Below are positions 22,592-33,801 of a DNA stretch of 64,000 nt, piece by piece (position 1 is the stretch's first letter; each line of letters begins with the position of its first letter). A program made the translations under genes and the position numbers. Source of the stretch: Papilionanthe hookeriana x Papilionanthe teres (lineage: Eukaryota; Streptophyta; Magnoliopsida; Asparagales; Orchidaceae); the NCBI GenBank assembly GCA_022702705.1, contig CM040421.1, positions 56,155,740 to 56,219,739 on the forward strand, written 5' to 3'. Below the pieces are notes generated by a model, which made no database searches, had not been told where the DNA came from, and saw nothing but the letters and a program-made list of their open reading frames with translations.

Positions 22592-25059
22592 TGTCTTTAT
22601 GTTAAGTTCTAAGTGCAATCTTTGAGAACCTTATAGAATATAGTCATGAATGATTTGTGCTTAATATATTGGACAAATATAATAAAGTTAACAAAATAGG
22701 ATTAAGGCTCCATTTTTGGTAGCTTGAAATTAGAAGTTTGTTTGGAAAAGTAATGAAATTTATATGTTTCAACGCTTAGTTACAATTAGAATTTAACATT
22801 TAATATTAGTTAAATAAATTTTACTAATATTTTTTAAATTTCATTATTTAATTCTTCAGTTTTAATTTAAATTAAATTTCCATATATTAACACTTAAGTA
22901 CAAAAAAATTAAAAACCTAAGGAATGGCTTTCATTAGATGATGCATGAATAATTAGAAACTCTCAATCTTGTCTGAGAAAGTAGGAAAAAGCATTTACTT
23001 ATAATGCAATTATTAGGTATCTACATTGTTATTTTATTTGATACCTCTAAAAATATTCATTTGATCAAGCATAATTTTAGTACAACTTTCACATCTCAAA
23101 AAACTTGATTGTTTTGTTGAATTTTTGTGATAGAGACATTAGGAATTGACAGCGAGATCATCCAAAATTTTTAATAAATTTATAATTAAAATAATACAGT
23201 TAAAGAAGATAAATCTAATACTAATAATATATGAATTTAATTTTAAATGTTTTTCCATCAAATACTAAAAAAGTAACTAAAAAACTTCTCCATGCCATAC
23301 TTAGGGTAAAATTTTCTCCAAATTGTTCATTGTTTTAGTAATAATAAAAAAAATTAAAATGAATTATTTACATAAATGAACAAAATGCATCCTTTAAAAA
23401 CTTATAAATATTCTTGTTTCTACACGTTTGAAGAGTACTTTGCATGGGGAAATTTCAAAACATAACAAATTATAAACAATTAATTGATATTTAAACTTAA
23501 CTTATCATCATTTCACTTCACCTATTTAGACTTATTTTCTCAAATTTTTAGTACCAAATCTTTCCATTAATTAGGAATATGTCTATCTTCAGCTACCATA
23601 TAATACCCAACTTTCAATACTAATAACTATTAATATTATTCATGCATTGTTATCCAACACTGATTACTTCAACACCTAACATGACTAATCTACTATTGTA
23701 ATGTTGTTATCCAATATTGCTTGATTTGTCTTTCTCTATCAATTAATACCAATGTATCAACTGTCCGCTATTGTTTATTAGTGACCAGCTTTAACATTCA
23801 TTACCATCAGTCCAACTTCTTTTCATCAATTGACATTGAAAACAATTTTAACATATCCTCTATCACCCTTCAAGAATAAACCATTTAAATTAACCTCTTC
23901 TATTTAGAATGGTCAAAATTCACTTATTAAAAGAGCATTCTTTGTAAATAGTGCAAAATGAGTTCTACTTTCCTTGAAAAAGATAAGAGTATGTGGAATT
24001 CCAATGTACTAATCAAGATGCTTTTGTCTAGAGCTAGCATGCTGACCCTTAGATAACCACATATACCTCATGTAGATAATATGTGAAAGTTAATTTCCAC
24101 GTAATGAAACTTTTTATTTTATATAATTTAGAAATAATAAAATAAGATTTTTCTGGGTGTCAATGTCGATTTGGAGTCGCCACTCTATTTATCTATAATA
24201 TTGCCCTAATCTTTAATAATTCTTATTTCTTTGGATCTTATAAAAGAACACTTAGATAATAAAAAAATTGAAGAAAATAAGGGCTAATAAAATAGAAAAC
24301 AGTAGAAAAAAGGAATGTCAGTGATAATCCTTATAAGAGAAGATTCTAGGATACCCTATCCTATAAGTTCTTTATAAGAATAATGAAGTTTTAGGTAACC
24401 TGAGATTTTTAGATATAATATCTATTCTGAGTTCTTTAATCTCTTATAGTTAATTACATCTTAGGCAATTTATAATTGTCTAAGAAAACTTCTTATTAAT
24501 GTTAGTCACTTGTTTTCTGAATAATTTTTAAGAAAAGATGTACCAGCTATCAATCTTAAATGTCATTTTGTCTTATCAATTTTGTTTTGTAGTCTTTTAT
24601 TTTGTCATGTTATTCAGATGTTATTTAGTTGGAGATGTTAAATTTATCATTTTTTTGTGCTTCATTTTGTTTTTATTTTACGACTATCCTAAAAGTTTTA
24701 GGTTTTGTGTCTATCCTAAAAGTTTCAGGTTTTCATTTTGTTTTGGTTGTCATTTAATGTTGATTGTTTTGTTTTTTCAATGCCGTTGTTTTGATGTCAC
24801 TGTAATTTTGTTTTGTTTTGTTGTCTTTTGTCTTATCTTCGGAATGTCGTCCTGCAAAATAGAGTTAAGCACACCGTATAACATGCAAAGAAAATCTAAA
24901 ACGAAATTTATCTCCCTCCTGCAAAGAAAACATTGTCAGAAAATTACTCTGGTAAAATGTCTTGTTATTTTATTGGATGTTCAAACTAGGTTGAAATGTC
25001 AGTTTAGATTTATGTCAATTTTAATTTTGATTTAGATTGGATTCTAGATTTTATGTCGA

Positions 25060-26400
25060 TTCTTGTCTGATTAAAATTTTATGTTAATTTAGATTTTGTG
25101 TGTCAGTTTATGTCGAGTTATGCTTAATTAAATTCGGTTTAAATCAATCTTATAATTTTTGTTGATTTAAGTTCGATTTAAGTCAAATTCATGTTGAGTA
25201 TAGGTCGAACTTGTCGAGTTAGGTTTGTTTTAAGTTGACTTTAATATTTTAAATCAAACTTTTTTTGTCGAAATAAGTTCAATTTAGATTGAACTTAATA
25301 TTGAATCAAGTTCGATTTGGGTCGAACTTAATGTCGAGTCAAACTTAATGTTTTTGTTAAAATAAGTTCAATTTAGATTGAATTTAATGTTGAATTAAGT
25401 TCAATTTAGTTCGAACTTAATATTGAGTTGAGTTTGATTTAAATTAAACTTAATATTTTTGTTAAGATAAGTTTAATTTAGATTGAACTTAATGTTGAAT
25501 TAGGTTCGATTTGGGTCGAACTTAATGTTGAGTTGAGTTTGATTAAACTTAATGTTTTTGTCGAGATAATTTCAATTTAGATTGAACTTAATATTGAATT
25601 AAGTTCGATTTGAGTCGAACTTAATATTGAGTTAAGTTTTATTTAGGTCAAACTTGATATTTTGTCAAGTTAGATTCAAGTTAGGTTGAACCTGAACTTA
25701 TGGTTGATTCAAGTTTAATATGGATTGATTTCAAGTTTGATTTAGGTTTGATTTAAGTTAGGTTCAAGTAACATTGAACCTAAACTTAAGTTCAATATGG
25801 GTTGAACTCAAGTTTGATTTAGGTTAAGTTCAAGTTAGATTTATCCTAAACTTAAGTTCAATATGGGTTGAACTCAAGTTTGATTTAGGTTTGATTTAAG
25901 TTAGGTTCAAGTTAGATTGAACCTAAACATAAGTTTAATATGGGTTGAACATAAGTTTGATTTAGGTTTGATTTAAGTTAGGTTCAAGTTAGATTGAACC
26001 TAAACTTAAGGTTGACTTAAGTTCAATAAGGGTTGAACTCAAGTTTGATTTAGGTTTGATTTAAGTTAGATTCAAGTTAGATTGAACCTAAACTTAAGGT
26101 TGACTTAAGATCAATATGGGTTGAACTCAAGTTTGATTTAAGTTTGATTTAAGTTAGGTTGAAGTTAGATTAAACATAAACTTAAGGTTGACTTAAGTTC
26201 AATATGGGTTGAACTCAAGTTTGATTTAATTTTGATTTAAGTTAGGTTCAAGTTAGATTGAACCTAAACTGAAGGTTGAATTATGTTCAATTATGGGTTG
26301 AACAAAAGTTTGGTCTAGCTTTGATTGGGTTCAAGTTAGATTGAACCTAGACTTAAGATTGACTTAAGTTCAATATGGGTTGAACTCATGTTTGGTTTAG
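25060..26400. repeat. Tandem array 1 of element B (TTCAA/TTGAAC type)
   Basis: Degenerate repeats built from GTTCGATTTRGGTCGAACTTAA early and TTCAATATGGGTTGAACTC plus GATTTAAGTTAGGTTCAAG later. Period is roughly 60-110 bp. Units are mutually similar enough to be recent expansions. Confidence 0.85.
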
Positions 26401-27350
26401 GTTTCAGTTAATTTGAATTAAAATTAAATTATGGTTAAGTTCAATTGATTTAGGGTTAATTAAACCTAATTTGGGTAAAGTTTAATTGATTAATTAGACT
26501 TAATATGGGTTAAGTCTAATTGTTTTAAGAATAATTAAACCTAATTTGGGTAAGGTTTAATTGCTTAATTAAACTTAATATGAGTTAAGTCTAATTGGTT
26601 TAGGATTAATTAAACCTAATTTGGGTAAGGTTTAATTGACTAATTAGACTTAATATGGGTTAAGTCTAATTGGTTTAGGGTTAATTAAACCTAATTTTTG
26701 GGTAAGATTTAATTGATTAATTAGACTTAATATGGGTTAAGTCTAATTGGTTTAGGATTAATTAAATCTAATTTAGGTAAGGTTTAATTGATTAATTAGA
26801 CTTAATATGGGTTAATTCTAATTAGTTTAGGGTTAATTAAACCTAATTTGGGTAAGGTTTAACTGATTAATTAGACTTAATATGGGTTAAGTATAATTCG
26901 TTTATGATTAATTAAACCTAATTTGGGTAATGTTAAATTGATTAATTAGACTTAATATGGGTTAAGTCTAATTGGTTTAGGGTTAATTAAACCTAATTTG
27001 GGTAAGGCTTAATTTGATTAATTAGACTTAATTAGGGTTAAGTTTAATTGGTTGAGGATTAATTATACCTAATTTGGGTAAGGTTTAATTGATTAATTAG
27101 ACTTAATATGGGTTAAGTCTAATTGGTTTAGGGTTAATTAAACCTAATTTGGGTAGGGTTTAATTGATTAAAAGACTTAATATTGGTTAAGTCTAATTGG
27201 TTTAGGGTTAATTAAACATAATTCGGATCAGGTTTAATTGATTAATTAGACTTTATATGGGTTAAGTCTAATTGGTTTAGGATTAATTAAACCTAATTTG
27301 GGTAAGGTTTAGTTGATTAATTAGACTTAATATAGGTTAAGTCTAATTGG
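26401..27350. repeat. Tandem array 2 of element B, about 75-bp period
   Basis: About a dozen units containing GGTTAATTAAACCTAATTTG, GGTAAGGTTTAATTGATTAA and TTAGACTTAATATGGGTTAA. Most differ by a few substitutions. Each contains inverted pairs such as TTAAGTCTAATT and AATTAGACTTAA. Confidence 0.9.
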
Positions 27351-28045
27351 ATTAAATGTACTTAAACCTAATGTAAGTAAGGTTTAAGTTAATTAATTAG
27401 GTTTAATATGGATTAAACCTAATTAGGGTTTAAAGGTTACTTAAACCTAACATAAGAAAGGTTTAAATTAATTAATTTTGTTTAATGTGGGTTAAACCTA
27501 ATTAGGGTTTAATGGTTACTTAAACCTAATGTAAGTAAGGTTTAAGTAAATTAATTAGGTTTAATGTGGGTTAAACCTAATTAGGGTTTAATGGTTACTT
27601 AAGCCTAATGTAAGTAAGGTTTAAGTTAATTAATTAGGTTTAATGTGGGTTAAACCTAATTGGGGTTTAATGGTTACTTAAACCTAATGTAAGCAAGGTT
27701 TAAGTTAATTAATTTGGTTTAGTATAGGTTAAACCTAATTGGGGTTTAATGGTTACTTAAACCTAATGTATGTAAGGTTTAAGTTCATTAATTAGGTTTA
27801 ATGTGGGTTAAACCTAATTAGGGTGTAATGGTTACTTAAATCTAATGTAAGTAAGGCTTAAGTTAATTAATTAGGTTTAGTATAGGTTAAACCTAATTAG
27901 GGTTTAATGGTTACTTAAACTTAATGTAAGTAAGGTTTAAGTTAATTAATTAGGTTTAATGTGGGTTAAACCTAATTAGGGTTTAATGGTTACTTAAACC
28001 TAATGTAAGTAAGGTTAAAGTTAATTAATTAAATTTAATGTCTTT
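27351..28045. repeat. Tandem array 3 of element B, about 78-bp period
   Basis: About nine units with GGGTTAAACCTAATTAGGGT, TTAATGGTTACTTAAACCTA and GTAAGTAAGGTTTAAGTTAA. It passes directly from array 2, and the units look derived from it by substitution and extension. Confidence 0.9.
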
Positions 28046-28869
28046 AAACTTAATTAAAATTTAATTTTATATTTTAATGGGTTAATTAAATCTAATTTAA
28101 TGTTTTAGAATTAAGATCTGAAATTTTCCTAAGCCTATTGTAGTAAAGGCTAAAGGAGAGACTAATTTGGTTTACTTTATGGTTTAAACCTAATTAGATT
28201 TTAATCTTTATTTTAACCCTACTTTAATTAAGGGTTAATGGTGTTAATTAGAATTAATGTTGGATTAATCCTAATTATGTTCTAATTTAAGTTCATTCAA
28301 TGTTTGGACTTAACTCATAGTGTCATGAGTTAAGTAAAAATGAGTTTTTAATTTTAAAAGTATTTTAGGGTTTTTAAATTTTAAAACTTTAAAATTTTAA
28401 CCCTAATAATAGAATTGTCATTTTAAATTTTTAAAAGGTTAGAGTTAGTCTTTTTAAGGTTCAAATTTATTCCCCTAAATTTCTAACAAGTTGCTAATTC
28501 AAATACCTTATTTTCTGATTTTTAAAATTATTATTAAAAATAATTCCTAAATCTCATGAAAATTATGAAAAGTTACTTTAGAGAATTTTTCTAACCTTGG
28601 AAAAATCAGAGATTATTCCTAAGGATCTAAAGATTAATTCCCCAAAGTTTCATATTTTTCTGACTTATAATTAATTTTTAATAATTAAAATTCTCTAGAG
28701 AGTATTTTATTAATTAAAAATCAAATATAAATAAAAATTCAAAATATTAATTCCACATTATTCTCTTCATTACCCTGAGTTTAGGGGTATTTTTATTTTA
28801 TTTTTATGATTTTTGTACAAAAAGATATGAATTTTTGATTTTTTAAGGTTAATATGTTTTTATTAACCT

Positions 28870-29330
28870 TAAATCAAATCATAAAAAAGGAGGGAGCGTC
28901 GCGTGTCCTCGGCAGCGTCGAAAACACGCTTAATCCCTTGTGGGGATCCGAACAGCGGATCCGCAAGGATTTAATCTCGGCCATCGATTCCCAAAACACG
29001 AGAACGGATGATCCTGGTTCATCGTCTTCATCCCGCCTGATCCCACAGACCATCCATGGTATAAGAGCAATATCTCGCTCGATTCTTGATGAAATTGAGT
29101 GAAATTTGTTCTTATAGGATCTATGTGAGATGGCGAGCCCATCCATACGGTGATGTAAGGGTTTTGAATAAGTTTGTTTCACAATGTACCAAACCCGAAC
29201 GCCATTAGGGTTAGCTCAACCATACCTTGGCCACAGTGAATGGAATTTCGATATGATTGGCTCTACACCTTCGTGACGACCTCAACAAGCTTACCCCAAA
29301 GACAATTTGGAGTGAAATCGTGTCTGTATA
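28870..29330. other. GC-shifted patch of element B
   Basis: After AAAGATATGAATTTTTGA the composition jumps to GC-richer DNA (GGAGCGTCGCGTGTCC). It then includes CCATACGGTGATGTAAGGG and GGGTTAGCTCA, which match element A near 11475-11555. Open frames on both strands at 28854-29182 are mirror images of each other and not conserved in A. Confidence 0.5.
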
Positions 29331-30879
29331 TGATTTTGATTCAGAGGTGGTTCGGTTTAGGTGAGCTTGATCGATTAATGGCTTAAAGGCTATGGGAATG
29401 GCTCAATTTGATTGCAATCGTCTTCGTTTGGTTCCTAGAGGAGTTTAGGATAATCAATTTGGAGGTCTATATGGTTTGGTTTTGAAAACCAATTTTGTCC
29501 TGGTTTGGGCTTATTTGAAGCACTCGGGTTGACCTTAATTAGGGAGATTGAGTAGGTTTAAGGGCTTGGATCTATTAGGGATCAATTGCTTAAGACCTAA
29601 TGAAGGTTTTTTTGTGTTGAAGGTCAAGGGATTTGGGCAGTGGTTAGGTATCGCCTAGTTTGGTCTCTTCTTTGAGTGCTCTCGGGTTTGCCCCTTTTAT
29701 AGCCATGGGGAGACCATGGCTGAGCTTAGAGCTCACTTGAGTTCATTTGGGAATGGTTGTATCAGTCTCATAATGATTTTTGGATGAGCCTTTGAGCTGT
29801 GGATAAGGGGAATTGAATTTCCTAAGGGTAAACCATGTGAGGTTTACCCATGGTTTATCTTGAGTTCATGGCTTGCCCTCTCCTCATTTGCTCTTCAAAG
29901 AGGTGGATAGGGCATGTTTATCCTTGAATTTACCTCCTCTAGGTAATTCATAAGTTCATTTAATGAACTTAAAGGGAGGATGACACCTTAGCCTTCCTAC
30001 TCACTTCATGCATGGCTTGGCTATGATTGCTTTTAACCAAGGTAAGGGACAGGTTTAAGCTTTGTTTTTCATCCATTGGATAATCTATAGCATGGTTTTT
30101 GTGTGACATATGTTGGATGGCCACATTACCTCAAAGGAATGGGTGATTTATACTTTGAGTTTAAGGGAGAATGACACATAATTCCCACTCCTTTTTATTT
30201 TCAAAATTTGGTATATATGATGTCACCTCGTGATGTGGGGATGACTTACGCTAAGGTTTTCTTCATTAGATAGCTTGTGAGGTGAGTGATGACTCATCCA
30301 AGTCATCCTTTAAGAATTGGTGAAGGAATGACACCTCTTTTACCCCTCTCATGATGAAGGCATAATGAGCATTAACCATGGTTATGATGGTGTGTCATGA
30401 ATCATCCAATGGTTTAATTCATGTGTAATAGATCTTATGGGTTATGTATAACCCATATGAGGTCACCCATGATGTCATTATCGGGTCTCAAAATTTGAAA
30501 ACCATTTATTAGGTCATGTATGATGTCGTAGGTCAAAATTTCTTTTCATGGCTTTTTGAATATAATCTTATTCTTAATTATTTATGTCATTAATTAACAA
30601 ATATTGGAAATTATATTATTGGTCAATAAATTAATCAAAATAATTCTAAAATTAATTATTTGATTAATTTATATTATTTTAGTTCAAAATTAGGCATGGA
30701 CTTATGGCTTTTAATTATATTTCCAATTTTAGTTAATTATGTAATTAATAAAAAATATTGGAAATTATATTATTAGCCAATAAATTAATCAAAATAATTT
30801 TGGGATTAATTATTTGATTAATTTTTATCATTTTTGGTTCAAAATTAGATATTTTGACCAAATTTGATAAATATTGACT

Positions 30880-31690
30880 AGGGTTAACCAATGTTGACTC
30901 AGGTTGACTCAAATTGACCTATTTTAGCCCAAATACGACAAATTTTGACTTTCTTAACCTTGTCATGGTTTGGTTAGTCATGAGATCCAAAGCCTTTGTC
31001 GTTAAAGGTTTAATTTGATCATATTGACCAATTTTAGGGTTTAGGTTAACCCAATGGTCAATGTGGTGACACTTGGATTAACTTTTGATCACTTTGATTA
31101 ATATCAAGTTGATCATGTCAATGTCTGTCGTTGAAGTCAATTTTTTTGTTCAGGGGGGTATAGGTTAGCCATTTTGACCAATTTTACCCTTTTAGGTCAA
31201 GAGTTGACCAATGGGGCTAGGGTGATTGTCTTTGTATTATGCATGGGTTTTTTTGATCAAATTTTGATTATTTATATTAAAGAATGATCAAGAAGGTGAA
31301 TGCAATAAGGTTTGATCATTTTGACCAAAATTGACTTTTTTGGTCAAAGGTGACCAATGAGGTGAATATGGTGGTCTTTAGGTGTTAGGTTGATAATTTT
31401 GGTTAATTTTGACTTTTTAGGTCAATGGAGTGATTATTGGGTCAAGAATTGACCATCTTGACCAAAGTTGACTTTTTGGTCAAAAATTTACCTACTGGGT
31501 CAATGGGGTAATTACTGGGTCTGAAATTGACCAGTTTGACCAATGTTGACCATTGGGTCAAAAATTGACCTGTTGGGTTAGTAGGGTTGGTCACTGGGTC
31601 AGGAATTGACCAGTTTGACTAAAGTTGACCATTTAGGTCAAACGTTGACATGTTGGGTCAGTAGTTAATCAGATCAGAATTTGTCATTAC
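30880..31690. repeat. GGTCA/TTGACC-rich array in element B
   Basis: Recurrent TTGACCAATTTTGACC and TTTTTGGTCAAAGGTGACC units on both polarities, at about 25-60 bp spacing. Many short palindromes of GGTCAA and TTGACC. Non-coding. Confidence 0.8.
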
Positions 31691-31856
31691 TGATTTGATC
31701 ATTTTAAGATGTCATCAAAATTTATGTTAAAAAAGGTTTCATAGGGTATTAGATATTAGGGTTTAGTGACCATCATCAAGAGTTAGAGAGTTAATTTTGA
31801 TAGACTTCCTACTCTAATATAGTTTATAAATTGTCCTCACAAAAGTGAGGTCAACA

Positions 31857-32190
31857 GCCACCACTTTCAAACTAATAAATGTCTTTATTTTTATCAGGCT
31901 ATACAATTTGGGCCCTAAAATATTAGTGCTGCTATTTAACACCCAATGAAAAAGCTCATTACAAGGACTATATTACACACCATTTAATTATTTATTGATA
32001 ATATACTGACCAAATTTGTATAAGATCATGGTATATTTCCTACTTAGAAATCTAATTCACCTTTAGGATAACTTAATAAAACTCTTAGCTTAAGGATTGA
32101 AGTTTTTAGCTCTACCATATAAGAATGAAAATGTAAAATGTAAAAGATTATGTTTTGAATTATATATATATATACATATATATATACATA

Positions 32191-32259
<69 letters not shown>

Positions 32260-32456
32260 GGAATCGATATTTGACTCTATTGGGCGCATTAATATCGATT
32301 CCCTTTTGCACTACAGCCCCTAATGGAAGCCCAACATCATGTGCTATTATTCGAGAACCCGGCGCCATAGGGGATTAGACCCTTGACCTGAGAGGACTTA
32401 CAGTGAACCCCGCCAACTAACAAGACAAGAAGTGTACGCGTGAGCGCACACACACT

Positions 32457-32527
<71 letters not shown>

Positions 32528-33232
32528 CTGCGAGGAATTTTCTTACATCGTAAAAAAAGGTATATAATAGGTAGGATGGAGGTTCCAATATACACCTAAT
32601 ACAAAACCTATGGATCCTCCATCCTAGGAAACAACTCAACCAAAAATAATTAAAAAACATTATAAATAAGCAAATACAAAGAAAGGACTATGATGAGGTA
32701 GGATAAAAACCCAAATAGAAAACATCCATAGTAATTAGTAGTAGATGACAAGTTATCCAAAACCAAGTTATTTGTACAACATTAGAAAACATCATCATCC
32801 AGTTCACAATAGTACCAATTTCAGTACTTCATACAACATGAGGTCTCCAATTATAATTCCAAATTAGTAATCAACTTCAGTTCCTCATAATCCCTTCCTA
32901 TTAATTGTAGCAAAAAGATACAAGGCAAAGCTAATCTAGAAGAAAAACTATTTCTTTCATATAGCATTATATGAAAGATATGTTTCAAAATACAATAATA
33001 ACGACTGAGTGGTTCAGAAGTAAGGACACAAGATAACTTCCCAATTTCCAATACAACATCAGCAACAGTGAGCATATTCAATTATTAATCAGTAAGCAAC
33101 TTTAGTAATTAACCAATTTCAATTATTGAAAAGTTCCCATAAACAACCAATAGATCCATGATAACATGCACGATCGAATACTTCGATACTCTTTTCCCGC
33201 AGGTAAGAAATTGAGAAAATACAATTCCATGT

Positions 33233-33238
<6 letters not shown>
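31857..33238. other. Non-coding DNA with (TA)n and (CA)n tracts
   Basis: (TA)n at about 32203-32254 and 32483-32524; (CA)n at about 32448-32482. Between them, minus-strand frame 32265-32368 reads protein-like (APGSRIIAHDVGLPLGAVVQ) but is short and unrecognised. The sequence right of 32524 might be another L1 3' flank, but no protein supports it. Confidence 0.45.
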
Positions 33239-33270
<32 letters not shown>

Positions 33271-33729
33271 AAAGATATAATTTATTGAAATGAAAAGGGT
33301 ACAATAAGTGATATGGGAGGGCCCAAAAAATGGAGCTCTACCCATAAACAAGACTCACATAAACGACAAAACAAAGCAAGACAAAATAAGCAGTGCAAAG
33401 GAAGGGGTCGCCTAAGTCTTCCTCTTCCTTAGGATCTTTTTTGAAGAAGTACGAGAAATTATGTTCTGAAGAGCTGAGCCCATGCCAGGAGAAGCTGAAG
33501 TGTCGTCTAATAATCCAAGCTGAAGATTACCCCTAACTTTTTCCTTTCTCCAAGAAGTGTAGACGTACCATTTTTCTTCTTCTTCTTCTTCTTCATCTAC
33601 TTCTGAGAATTCTTGGGCATAATTAACATGTTGTGCAGCGACACCTTGAACTCCTACTCTCTAAATAGGCGGTTCTACCACAATTAAGGAGTCATCAAGT
33701 GTATATCAATACAAAGACATTTTTATATG

Positions 33730-33731
<2 letters not shown>
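33239..33731 (-). mobile_element. L1 LINE 3'-terminal fragment with (TA)n tail
   Basis: The minus strand reads TACCCTTTTCATTTCAATAA then ATTATATCTTTTGCTT, followed by (TA)n at 33239-33265. This resembles the 3' untranslated end of plant L1 elements. Upstream (to 33731) is a purine/pyrimidine-skewed region with (CTT)n but no recognisable RNase H. It is abutted by the tail of the next LINE. Confidence 0.6.

Positions 33732-33801
<70 letters not shown>

Larger units (their letters stand above)
19831..24049. other. Non-coding DNA between the satellite and element B
   Basis: AT-rich with microsatellites: (TA)n 21219-21294, (AAAAG)n 21926-21970, (ATT)n 22543-22590. The stretch 20100-20320 (GCTTTTCCACATTAATGTGT, then TCTCGTGCTTAC) faintly resembles the U5 end of a Copia LTR, but no PBS or partner was found. 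No gene recognised. Confidence 0.4.
24050..31856 (-). mobile_element. Giant non-coding LTR-type element B, related to A
   Basis: On the minus strand it begins TGTTGACCTCACTTTTG at 31856. The far end is not defined; about 24050 is estimated from homology to A (TATAGTTAATTA near 24449 matches A near 7291). Near 24165-24183 the minus strand reads GTGGCGACTCCAAATC, a motif common near the LTR end or PBS region of plant Gypsy elements. No transposon protein is encoded. The expected copy of GCCAC (the 5 bp after 31856) was not found before a TG start, so the element may be truncated. Open frames inside (24538-25035, 28854-29182) look like compositional by-products. Confidence 0.55.

Noticed and set aside
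24538..25035. 165-codon open frame
   Set aside because: TTTTGT-rich sequence giving Phe/Cys/Leu runs; lies inside non-coding element B and is not conserved in A.
28854..29182. Overlapping open frames on both strands in element B
   Set aside because: Mirror-image frames in a GC patch; no homologous frame in element A.
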